Origin: Reyranella massiliensis 521
GTDB taxonomy: Bacteria > Pseudomonadota > Alphaproteobacteria > Reyranellales > Reyranellaceae
Length of the DNA stretch: 64,000 bases
Reading direction: 5' to 3'
Assembly (NCBI GenBank): GCA_945862125.1
Contig: CAMAYC010000003.1
Span: 1 to 64,000, forward strand
Shown: piece by piece, positions 35,783-43,410 of the stretch
How positions within the stretch are numbered: position 1 is the first letter of the stretch
Layout of the letters: each line of letters starts with the position of its first letter
Translations under genes and position numbers: made by a program
The notes under the pieces: generated by a model
What the model saw: the letters and a program-made list of their open reading frames with translations, nothing else
Databases searched by the model: none
What the model was told of the DNA's origin: nothing

Positions 35783-37318
35783 ATGAGCTTCGAGCAGAAG
35801 ATCAACGAGTATCAGCAGCGGCGCGGCAAGGTGCTGGGGATGGGCGGTCCCGAGAAGCTCGCCAAGCTCGCCAGCCAGGGGATACAGAATGCCCGCCAGC
35901 GGATCGATTACCTGTGCGACCCCGGCAGCTTCCTCGAATCCGGCATGTTCGCCACCTCGGACCGCCCTGACGCGCGCGAAGACACCCCGGCCGACGGCAA
36001 GGTGTGCGGCTACGGCCGCATCACCGGCCGCGAGGTTGCCGTCGTCTCGCATGACCTGACCGTCAAGGGCGCTTCCAGCAGCCCCATCAACGTTCGCAAG
36101 ATGGGCCACATGCGCCGCACGGCGGTCGCCAACGGCATGCCGCTGGTTCTGCTGAACGAAAGCACCGGTGCGCGCATTCCCGACACGATGGGGGCAATCG
36201 GCACGGGAACGGTCGGCCAGGATCCGCAGCAGTTCGTGCGCCTGCGCGAGATCCCCTATGTCGCGGCCGTGCTCGGGCCGGCCTTCGGCACAGCCTGCTG
36301 GTTCACCATGCTGTCCGACTTCGTCGTCATGAAGAAGAGCGGCATTCTGGCGATCTCGAGCCCCAAGGTCACCTCGATCGCGATCAACCAGGTGATCGAG
36401 CCGGGGGAACTCGGCGGCTGGCGCATGCAGACCGAGACAACCGGCAAGGTCGACTTCGCCGTCGACACCGACGAGGAGGCGCTCGACCTCATCAAGACAT
36501 TCCTGTCGTACATGCCCAGCCATCACAACGAGCTGCCGCCGACGGCCGACGTCCCGGCGGGCTCAGACGACGCGGCGGCTTCGGTGCTCGACCTCGTGCC
36601 GGAGGACCGCAGCAAGGTCTACGACATGCGCAAGGTGATCGCTGCGATCGCCGACAAGGGCAGCGTGCTGCAGCTCAAGGAGCGGTTCGCCAAGACGGCG
36701 GTGACAGCGCTTGCCCGGATCGATGGCAAGGTCGTGGGCTTCGTCGCCAGCAATCCGATGTTCAAGGCCGGCGCACTCGACCCGGATTCATGCGACAAGA
36801 TCGCGAGCTTCCTGGTGCTTTGCGACTCGTTCAACATCCCCCTGATCTTCCTGGTGGATACGCCCGGCTTCCTGGTCGGCGTGGAGGGCGAGCGGCGCCG
36901 GGCGCCGGGAAAGATCATGAACTTCATGAGCGCCTTGCAGATGTGCAGCGTGCCGAAAATCTCGATCGTGCTGCGCAAGAGCTACGGCCAAGCCTACTTG
37001 AACATGGGCGGCACCCGGAACTCGGACGAGATGGGTGCGTGGTTCACGGCCGACGTCGGGTTCATGGACCCGACGGTCGCCGTGAACGTGGTGCACGGCG
37101 TGCAGCGCGACCAGCAGCCGGAACGCTTCGACGAGCTGCGGCGCGGATTCGAGCGCGACAGCTCCGCCTACGACCTTGCCAGCATCTTCGCGGCGCAGGC
37201 TGTGATCGATCCACGGGAGACGCGGCAGTACCTGAAGCGTCTACTTGAGGTCCATCGTCGCCGGCCGACGCGCGGCATAGGCCGCCATGCAATGGCCGGA
37301 TGGCCGACGACGCTATAA
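35783..37318 (+). CDS. Acyl-CoA carboxylase carboxyltransferase subunit (second)
   Basis: The 511-aa protein is also a full-length beta-type carboxyltransferase: N-terminal half with LNESTGARIPD, GPAFGTACWFTMLSDFVVM and IEPGELGGWRMQ; C-terminal half with NPMFKAGALDPDSCDKIASF and VDTPGFLVGVEGERR. It differs widely from the divergent first copy, especially around both oxyanion regions, so the two may form a mixed complex or act on different acyl-CoAs. It lies upstream of the gntR gene on the same strand. Confidence 0.92.
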   Translation: MSFEQKINEYQQRRGKVLGMGGPEKLAKLASQGIQNARQRIDYLCDPGSFLESGMFATSDRPDAREDTPADGKVCGYGRITGREVAVVSHDLTVKGASSSPINVRKMGHMRRTAVANGMPLVLLNESTGARIPDTMGAIGTGTVGQDPQQFVRLREIPYVAAVLGPAFGTACWFTMLSDFVVMKKSGILAISSPKVTSIAINQVIEPGELGGWRMQTETTGKVDFAVDTDEEALDLIKTFLSYMPSHHNELPPTADVPAGSDDAAASVLDLVPEDRSKVYDMRKVIAAIADKGSVLQLKERFAKTAVTALARIDGKVVGFVASNPMFKAGALDPDSCDKIASFLVLCDSFNIPLIFLVDTPGFLVGVEGERRRAPGKIMNFMSALQMCSVPKISIVLRKSYGQAYLNMGGTRNSDEMGAWFTADVGFMDPTVAVNVVHGVQRDQQPERFDELRRGFERDSSAYDLASIFAAQAVIDPRETRQYLKRLLEVHRRRPTRGIGRHAMAGWPTTL

Positions 37319-37356
37319 TCAACCCCAAGTCGCCGACCACCGAAGTCGATTTGAAT

Positions 37357-37368
37357 ATTGTTGACCGA
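37357..37368. promoter_or_regulatory. GntR operator copy 4 (ATTGTTGACCGA)
   Basis: This site matches the palindrome at 9 of 12 positions, with one half-site intact. It lies about 66 bp upstream of the regulator gene start at 37434 and suggests autoregulation with weaker affinity. Confidence 0.45.
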
Positions 37369-37433
37369 ACGTGTAAAGACCCTCCCAGCCGCACTTACAT
37401 GACAGACTTTACGCAACGCGGGGCGTCCCAAGC

Positions 37434-38207
37434 TTGAAGAAACAATCTGGTTCGTCGCTCAGGCTGGCTCTCGGGGATCGCCAGCCTGACACTAAGTTCG
37501 GGTGGTCTCCCAACCGATCTGCGCAGATGCTGTCCCTGCCCGAACAGATAGCCGAAGCGATCGGCAATGCCATTATTACGGGTGATCTCGAACCTGGGCA
37601 GCGCATCCAGGAGCAAGGGATCGCCGGCAAGTTCGAAGTCAGCCGGGGCCCGGTCCGCGAGGCGCTGCGAATTCTCGAACGTGACGGGATGGTCCAGATC
37701 CTGCCGCGGCGAGGGGCGCAGGTCACCTACCTCAGCATTGACGAGGTGAACGACATCTTCGCCATTCGCGCCAGCCTGGTTCGCCTCGCCGTGCGCCTGA
37801 TTGCCGAGAAACCCGACGCCGGCCTGATCGCCGAGCTCAAGCAGCGCGCGGAGATGATGGGCGAACTCGCCCGTTCCGGTTCTGATCCAAATCAGTACGT
37901 GAAAGAGAGCTACTACTTCAACCTGGCTATGGCCGCCGGGTGCGGCAACAAGCGGCTAATGGATATGATCTACTCGCTGGCGCATCAGACCCTGCGCTAT
38001 TCGCGCCTAGGTCTCTCCGCGCAAGACAGGCGAGTGTACTCGGCGAAATACCACGGCAAGCTGGTTAAAGCCCTTCAGAAAAGGGCTTCGCAAGTTGCTC
38101 AGGAGACTGTCGAGCACCTGATCCACGAATCGCGCGACGCTGCAGTCAAGCTACTGATAGAGCAACGCCAGGAAAAGCCGAAGCCGGGCAGGCCCCGATC
38201 GCGTTGA
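37434..38207 (+). CDS. GntR/FadR-family transcriptional regulator
   Basis: The 257-aa protein has an N-terminal winged helix (LPEQIAEAIGNAIITGDLEP, GQRIQEQGIAGKFEVSRGPVREALRILERDG split by a turn) and an all-helical FCD-type effector domain (SIDEVNDIFAIRASLVRLAV ... ESYYFNLAMAAGCGNKRLMDMI). TTG at 37434 is the first start; ATG at 37527 is an in-frame alternative just before the HTH. It sits between the carboxyltransferase and biotin-carrier genes and is the natural candidate to bind the repeated palindrome. Confidence 0.9.
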   Translation: MKKQSGSSLRLALGDRQPDTKFGWSPNRSAQMLSLPEQIAEAIGNAIITGDLEPGQRIQEQGIAGKFEVSRGPVREALRILERDGMVQILPRRGAQVTYLSIDEVNDIFAIRASLVRLAVRLIAEKPDAGLIAELKQRAEMMGELARSGSDPNQYVKESYYFNLAMAAGCGNKRLMDMIYSLAHQTLRYSRLGLSAQDRRVYSAKYHGKLVKALQKRASQVAQETVEHLIHESRDAAVKLLIEQRQEKPKPGRPRSR

Positions 38208-38228
38208 CGTCCTGCCCGTCCGCCGGCG

Positions 38229-38447
38229 TCAGGTCAGGATAGCAACGACTTGGCCTTCGCTCACGGCCTCGCCTTCCTGGACCAAAATCTTCCCGATTGT
38301 CCCGGCATCGGGTGCCAGTACCGGGATTTCCATCTTCATTGATTCCAGGATCATGATCTGATCCTCCTCCACGACCTTATCGCCGATTTTCGCCAGGATT
38401 TTCCAAACGGTCCCGGTGATCTCGCTCTTGACTGGTTGCTCGGACAA
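38229..38447 (-). CDS. Biotin carboxyl carrier protein, 72 aa
   Basis: TTG at 38447 follows a GAGGGG ribosome site by a few bases and gives a 72-aa stand-alone biotinyl domain: EITGTVWKILAKIGDKV, then ILESMKMEIPV with Lys38 as biotin acceptor, and GTIGKILVQEGEAVSEGQ. An upstream ATG frame would read through the promoter and operator. It serves the biotin carboxylase at 31266 and the carboxyltransferases. It is convergent with the gntR gene and divergent from the second CoA-transferase. Confidence 0.9.
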   Translation of the reverse strand: MSEQPVKSEITGTVWKILAKIGDKVVEEDQIMILESMKMEIPVLAPDAGTIGKILVQEGEAVSEGQVVAILT

Positions 38448-38537
38448 TTTCCCCTCACTGCATCTGGCGCAAATCCGTTCACTCGTCTTGCGCGAACGTT
38501 CGCTGCTACGCGCAAAGATTAATGCCTCTATTGTCAT

Positions 38538-38549
38538 ATTGTCAACAAT
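38538..38549. promoter_or_regulatory. GntR operator copy 5 (ATTGTCAACAAT)
   Basis: A perfect copy lies between the divergent biotin-carrier gene (start 38447) and second CoA-transferase gene (start 38596). An additional half-site (TATTGTCAT) sits directly left of it. Confidence 0.65.
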
Positions 38550-38595
38550 CGGTAAAGTGGCATTCCAGTAAAGAGTCACGTCGAGGGTGGGATTT

Positions 38596-39828
38596 ATGGA
38601 AGGCAAAACGGTGAGCGAGGCGCAGGGACCTTTGCGCGGGTGCCGCGTGCTTGAGCTCGGCTCAACGATTGCAGGTCCCTTTTGCGGCAGACTCCTTGCC
38701 GACTTCGGCGCCGAGGTCATCAAGGTGGAGGACATTGCCGGCGACCCCGTCAGAGCAATGGGGAAGCGCTACGAAGGAGTCTCGCTCTACGCAGCCAGCA
38801 TCCTTCGCAACAAGCGCCTCATCGCCCTGGATCTCAGACGACCCGAAAGCCAGGAAGTCATCCGCAAGCTCGCCACGTCCTGCGACATCGTCGTTGAAAA
38901 CTTCCGGCCGGGTGGCCTGGAGAAATGGGGCATCGGCTACGAGCATCTACGCCAGGTGCGGCCGGATCTCATCATGGCGCGCATCTCCGGGTTCGGACAG
39001 GATGGTCCCTACAGCCACCGTCCGGGGTTCGGCATCATCGGCGAAGCCGTGAGCGGACTGCGTCATCTGACGGGGGATCCCGACCGGCCACCCGCGCGGG
39101 TTGCCGTGTCGCTAACCGACTACATCACGGGCCTCTACGCCGCCTTCGGTGTCGTAATGGGTGTTCTCGAGAGAAAGTCGACGGGAAAAGGCCAGTTGAT
39201 CGACGCCACCTTGTTCGAATCGGCTTTCAGTTTCATGGAGCCTTTCGTTCCCGCCTTCGACAAGCTTGGTGACATTCCCAATCGAGCCGGCCCCGCCCTG
39301 CCCGGCCACGCACCTAACACTCTCTACAAGGCCGGCGACGGCGGTTACGTCCACATTGCCGCAGCAAGCCAGAGCCTGTTCCGGCGCCTCGCGGATGCCA
39401 TAGGCCGTAGCGAACTGGTCGACGATGAGCGGTTTGGGACGCCCGTGTCGCGCGGCGAGAACAGCGAGGCGTTGGATACGATTATCGGTGCCTGGACGGG
39501 AAACCGCACAGTCGAGGAGATCGAACGCGTCCTAATTGACCAAGCCGAAGTACCTGCTGCGCGAGTTTATACCATCGCGGATATCTTTCGAGACGCCCAC
39601 TTCAAGGCTCGCGATATGATCAAGGAGATCGCCGAGCAGGATATCGGCAACGTAAAGCTTGCGAACGTCGTCCCTAAACTTTCAGCCAGCCCTGGCGCGA
39701 TCCGCTGGAGCGGCCGGCGCATCGGCCAGGACACCCGCGAAGTCTTAAGAACGCTCGCGGGCTATAGCGACAAAACCATCGACACGCTCGCCGCGTCCGG
39801 TGCGATCGCTTGCGGATCGGAGTCGTGA
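38596..39828 (+). CDS. CaiB/BaiF family CoA-transferase (second copy)
   Basis: The protein of about 410 aa has the same motifs as the copy at 32766: LELGSTIAGPFCGRLLADFG, NKRLIALDLR, VVENFRPGGLEKWGIG and catalytic Asp in VSLTDYITGLYAAF. ATG at 38596 is preferred over GTG at 38587 because GAGGG is correctly spaced before it. Two paralogues in one regulon suggest either two acid intermediates that need activation or a heteromeric enzyme. Confidence 0.92.
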   Translation: MEGKTVSEAQGPLRGCRVLELGSTIAGPFCGRLLADFGAEVIKVEDIAGDPVRAMGKRYEGVSLYAASILRNKRLIALDLRRPESQEVIRKLATSCDIVVENFRPGGLEKWGIGYEHLRQVRPDLIMARISGFGQDGPYSHRPGFGIIGEAVSGLRHLTGDPDRPPARVAVSLTDYITGLYAAFGVVMGVLERKSTGKGQLIDATLFESAFSFMEPFVPAFDKLGDIPNRAGPALPGHAPNTLYKAGDGGYVHIAAASQSLFRRLADAIGRSELVDDERFGTPVSRGENSEALDTIIGAWTGNRTVEEIERVLIDQAEVPAARVYTIADIFRDAHFKARDMIKEIAEQDIGNVKLANVVPKLSASPGAIRWSGRRIGQDTREVLRTLAGYSDKTIDTLAASGAIACGSES

Positions 39829-39896
39829 GGCGGCATTGGGGTCCGCCATCGTCCATGAGTAGCAGTACCTTCGTCCACGGGCTCGTTCGCGTTTGT

Positions 39897-40306
39897 ATGC
39901 CTGACAATCTGTGTAAGGTCGCACCCGGCGCACTACTTTGCGCCGTCGTGGCCGTCCTGGCCTCCTTCTGCGACGCGCGGGGGTTGCTCCACACCGGTAG
40001 CATGTGGGTGCCGCCCCGCTGGTCGCGCTTGCAATTGGCATGGCGTTACATCCCCTTTCAGCCAGGCCCGCTGTCATGCCGGGGCTCGGCTTTGCAGCCA
40101 GCATGTTGCTGCGCATCGGCGTAGCGCTCTACGGCGCGCGACTCACCGCGGGGCAGTTTACTGAAGCGGCGCGCTTTTGGTGTCTATTGCGATCGCCGCG
40201 GCGATCTGCACCATTGATTTCGGCACCTGCGCTGCAGGCCTACTTGGCCTCAGTCGCGATTTCGGACTGCTGACGCCTCTCAGCCAAGGTGCCAGCCCCC
40301 CCGCAG
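39897..40306 (+). pseudogene. YeiH/UPF0324-type putative sulfate exporter, broken
   Basis: Three pieces in different frames together resemble the N-terminal half of YeiH-family membrane proteins. Piece 1 is about 39897-39995 (PGALLCAVVAVLASFC). Piece 2 is about 39998-40170 (LVALAIGMALHPLSARPAV, then LRIGVALYGARLTAGQ). Piece 3 is about 40171-40306 (LLGLSRDFGLLT). At least two frameshifts separate them, and the C-terminal half is missing. It is not part of the operator regulon and marks decayed DNA at the edge of the catabolic block. Confidence 0.7.
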
Positions 40307-40788
40307 AACACTAAGATCCTTGCTCGCCAAACGATCGGCCGGCAACGCCGGTGACGATCGTGCAGGGCCGACGGAGCATTGTTCGTTCTTTCGTCTGAAA
40401 TCGTCACTCAGCGCTGCCAGCTGAATTGCTAATCGCTCGCGGGCCAACTGTACGTCGGCAAGCTCATTCTTAAGGGGAGACGTGACCCCACTGAACGCCG
40501 GCATACCAGCAAATGGCGCTTCTCGAGTTGTAATGCTCAGTGCCGGTGTGACCGGCATACCGGAGCACCACTACCTTGGCCAATTACAATTCGTTATGGA
40601 GCCAGCACATCGTTGGCTGCTGCTTCAATGTCATGACGTGATCACTTGGGCCGAAGGTCAAATCTTTCCAGATTGTGCCGCTGGTCCAGTGAGCGCACCT
40701 CGATAAAGCAGGCCGAGCGCCATGAGGCATCCCAGGAATGATGCCTTTAGACGGATCGACCGTCTTTCCATAAGCCTAGTTGGACGGC
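40307..40788. other. No convincing gene
   Basis: The stretch between the broken exporter and the XRE gene holds a minus-strand frame (40280-40558) with a short helical segment (VQLARERLAIQLAALSDDFRR) that may be a gene scrap. The right copy of the flanking repeat lies at its end. Confidence 0.4.
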
Positions 40789-40789
40789 T
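40752..40789 (+). repeat. Right copy of imperfect direct repeat
   Basis: The core CTTTCCATAAG then CCTAGTTGGACGGCT (40764-40789) matches the left copy at 23661-23686 in 22 of 26 positions and in the same orientation. Left of the core, GGATCGACCGT aligns with GATTCGAACCGG of the other copy with a one-base gap. Confidence 0.5.
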
Positions 40790-41124
40790 TACGTGCTTGT
40801 GCGATGGGCTATCACAGAGGTAACAGCACCAGAGCCTTCAATTTGATTCTGTGGGGCCACCGGATGCTTGTCATGAGGTCCCACGAGTTCCTCGATGGTT
40901 ACCGAAAGAACCCGCGCCAAGCTTTTGACCGTAACCAGCGGTCCTTTCTTCTTTGCGGGATACTTGCCGGTTTCCAATCTTGAGATGACTTGAGGACTGA
41001 GACCAGCCTGCTCGGCAAGTGTTGCCTGACTCCAGCCCAGCCTGCGTCGATGATGTGCGAGATTGATTCGCAAGTTTTGAATGAGGGCTTCAGTCTCTCG
41101 TTGCTTGCCGTGAAATATGTCCAT
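40789..41124 (-). CDS. XRE-family HTH regulator, 111 aa
   Basis: The protein is a single XRE domain over residues 15-80: NLRINLAHHRRRLGWSQATL, AEQAGLSPQVISRLETGKYP and VTVKSLARVLSVTIEELVG. A short polar tail follows. It lies 12 bp downstream of the RpiR-family gene on the same strand and may be cotranscribed with it, or may be an independent cassette regulator. Confidence 0.85.
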   Translation of the reverse strand: MDIFHGKQRETEALIQNLRINLAHHRRRLGWSQATLAEQAGLSPQVISRLETGKYPAKKKGPLVTVKSLARVLSVTIEELVGPHDKHPVAPQNQIEGSGAVTSVIAHRTST

Positions 41125-41136
41125 AGCGCTTGCTCC

Positions 41137-41988
41137 TCAGTCTTGCGCAAGGCCCAATCCCACCGCCAGCGTTTGCGCCAGCGACATCGGGGCCACCAAG
41201 GTACGCAAGGCAGGTTCAGCCATGTCGTGCAGCTCGAACACCACGTCGGCACCGCGCGCGATCGGGCTCAACAGGTTGTCGGTGATCGACACTGCCCGCA
41301 CGCCCCGGGCGACGAGCTCAGCGAACAGCCGCACCGTGTCGGCATTGTACTGCTTGAAGCTGACGGCAAGCACGGCGTCGGCGCGCGTAGCTGCTACCGC
41401 CTGCTCCCGCAGGCCGCCACCCAGTGCATCGAGCAGCACGGTACGACGGCCGAGCTTGCGCAACACATAGGCGAGGTGCGCGGCAACGGGATAGGAGCCG
41501 CCGAGCCCCAGTAGATAGATTGTGTCGGCCGAGCCCAGCAGATCGATGGCTCGGCGCAAATCCTGCTCGCGCGCGACGCTGTTCAAGGTCTCGAGCGAAG
41601 CGATGCCCTCGCTCACGAAGCGGCCCAGCACCGCTTGCGGCTCGTTGCTGCCGCGCCACGGACCGTCGCGCTTCAGCCGGCCGATGCGGTCCTTGTATGA
41701 AGGCGCGAGGCTAGCCACCAGACGCAGGCGGAAGACCTGCTGCATCTCGGTGAAGCCGCTGTAGCCCAGCGCACTGGCAAAGCGGACGATGGCCGACGGC
41801 TGCACGGCGGCGCGCTTTGCGACCTCGGCCACCGTCCCCAGTGCCATCTCGGTCGGGTTCTCCAGCGCGAACTCGGCGATGTGCTGCAGACGGTCGGACA
41901 GGTCCGCATGGCGGGCGGCAATGTCGGCCCGCAACTTCTCGTAGGCATCGGCGGGATTGCTGCCGTTAGCTTTGCGGGGCTTCGCCAT
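41137..41988 (-). CDS. MurR/RpiR-family transcriptional regulator
   Basis: ATG at 41988 gives a 283-aa protein with an N-terminal HTH_6 domain (LQHIAEFALENPTEMALGTV, AEVAKRAAVQPSAIVRFASA, LGYSGFTEMQQVF) and a SIS sugar-phosphate-type domain (LGSADTIYLLGLGGSYPVAA, AVLAVSFKQYNADTVRLFAE). The upstream in-frame ATG would run into the operator region. It is divergent from the Liv-type ABC operon and probably controls it in response to a substrate or derived metabolite. Confidence 0.9.
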   Translation of the reverse strand: MAKPRKANGSNPADAYEKLRADIAARHADLSDRLQHIAEFALENPTEMALGTVAEVAKRAAVQPSAIVRFASALGYSGFTEMQQVFRLRLVASLAPSYKDRIGRLKRDGPWRGSNEPQAVLGRFVSEGIASLETLNSVAREQDLRRAIDLLGSADTIYLLGLGGSYPVAAHLAYVLRKLGRRTVLLDALGGGLREQAVAATRADAVLAVSFKQYNADTVRLFAELVARGVRAVSITDNLLSPIARGADVVFELHDMAEPALRTLVAPMSLAQTLAVGLGLAQD

Positions 41989-41992
41989 CGAA

Positions 41993-42039
41993 TGAATCGT
42001 CCATTCCACTTTACATCGATCCATAGAATGTCCATTCTA
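41993..42039. promoter_or_regulatory. Tandem operator candidates for the RpiR-type regulator
   Basis: A perfect 7-bp-arm inverted repeat TAGAATG-TC-CATTCTA lies at 42024-42039. A related element GAATCGTCCATTC lies at about 41994-42006. Both carry GTCCATTC. They sit between the divergent regulator (start 41988) and ABC operon (start 42091). Confidence 0.55.
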
Positions 42040-42090
42040 CGCTTCAAGAGCAATGAAAATTGTCGATCTGCAGATCTGGAGGAGCATCCA

Positions 42091-43383
42091 ATGACGAACT
42101 CCCGCATCACGCGCCGGGGCGCACTCAAGGCCAGCCTGATGACCGCCGCCCTCGCCGGCACCGCGAGTTTCTTCGGACCATGGAAGCACAACCGCGTCTG
42201 GGCGCAGGGCAAGAAGCCGATCAAGCTCGGGCTCACCTGCGATGCCAGCGGCCAGTACGGTAACAGCGGCCAGGACGACCTGCGCGGCATGCGGCTCGCC
42301 ATCGACGAATTCAACGCCAAGGGCGGCGTGCTCGGCCGCAAGGTCGAGTGGATCACCGCCGACACCGAGACAAATCCGGCGACCGGCACGCGCGTGGCCG
42401 AGCGTTTCATCGCCCAGGAGCAGTGCGGCTTCCTGATCGGCGCGCTGCATTCGGGCGTCGCCAACGCCATCACCCAGGTCGCCAACAAGTACGGCACGAT
42501 CTACATGAACACCAACTCCTCGGCGCCCAGCGAGGCCGGAGAGAACTGCAGCCGCGTGAAGTTCGTGTGGGACGGCAACGGCACCAACTTCTCCAAGGCC
42601 GCCGTCGCCAATGCCGTGCAGAAGATCGGCAAGAAGTGGCTGCTGCTGACCAACGATTATGTCTGGGGCCACACCACATCGGCCGCCACCAAGATCGAGG
42701 TCGAGAAGGCCGGCGGGCAGATCGTCGACAATCTCCTAGTGCCGCAGAACACCCGTGACTTCACCGCCTATCTGCTGAAAGTCCAGCAGATCAAGCCCGA
42801 CGTCATCGCCATGGCGATCGGCGGCGACGACATCAAGGCGCTGCGCCAGCAGATTGCCGAGCTCAAGCTCGAGGACAAGGCCGCCTGGATCAACAACCAG
42901 CAAGATTGGCCCGACATCTGGGGCGTGCCCGAGACGCTGTTCGGCGTGTTCGGCACCAACTGGTATCACAAGCTGGCGCTGCCCGGCGTGCCGGAGTTCG
43001 TGAAGCGCTGGCAGACGACCTACCCGCAGTCGCCGATCCCGGTGCCGGGCAACGTCTCCTACAACGGCTACATGGCGACGCGCGAGCTGTTGCGGGTCAT
43101 CGAGCAGACTGGCTCGACCAACAACATCGCCCTCATCAAGGCGCTGGAAGGCCGCAAGATGGGGGCGGTCGACCGCATGCAGAACTACGACGCCTACATC
43201 GATCCGGTCACGCACCAGATCCAACAGACGATCTACCTGGCCAAGCGCAATCCCAAGCCCGTGGACAACACCGACCTGTTCGAGATCCTGAGCTGGACGA
43301 CGCCGGAAGCGGCGCTCGACACCGCCTCGCTCACCACCTGCAAGCTGAAGCCCTTCGCCGACGTGCCGACCTACGAACAGTAA
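42091..43383 (+). CDS. Liv-type ABC substrate-binding protein
   Basis: The 430-aa protein begins with a twin-arginine-like leader (SRITRRGALKASLMTAALAG) ending near VWAQ, so Tat export is likely. The mature part matches type-1 periplasmic binding proteins (Peripla_BP_6): KPIKLGLTCDASGQYGNSG, DDLRGMRLAIDEFNAKGGVL, GALHSGVANAITQVANKYG. GGAGG precedes the ATG by suitable spacing. Family members bind amino acids, amides, urea or aromatic acids; the ligand here is unknown. Confidence 0.92.
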   Translation: MTNSRITRRGALKASLMTAALAGTASFFGPWKHNRVWAQGKKPIKLGLTCDASGQYGNSGQDDLRGMRLAIDEFNAKGGVLGRKVEWITADTETNPATGTRVAERFIAQEQCGFLIGALHSGVANAITQVANKYGTIYMNTNSSAPSEAGENCSRVKFVWDGNGTNFSKAAVANAVQKIGKKWLLLTNDYVWGHTTSAATKIEVEKAGGQIVDNLLVPQNTRDFTAYLLKVQQIKPDVIAMAIGGDDIKALRQQIAELKLEDKAAWINNQQDWPDIWGVPETLFGVFGTNWYHKLALPGVPEFVKRWQTTYPQSPIPVPGNVSYNGYMATRELLRVIEQTGSTNNIALIKALEGRKMGAVDRMQNYDAYIDPVTHQIQQTIYLAKRNPKPVDNTDLFEILSWTTPEAALDTASLTTCKLKPFADVPTYEQ

Positions 43384-43410
43384 GCACCGGCCAAGCGTAG
43401 AGTATCGGTC

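Noticed and set aside
40280-40558. Minus-strand frame with helix VQLARERLAIQLAALSDDFRR
   Set aside because: Only about 25 residues look protein-like; the rest is low quality, and it lies in a decayed region. Treated as a possible gene scrap.
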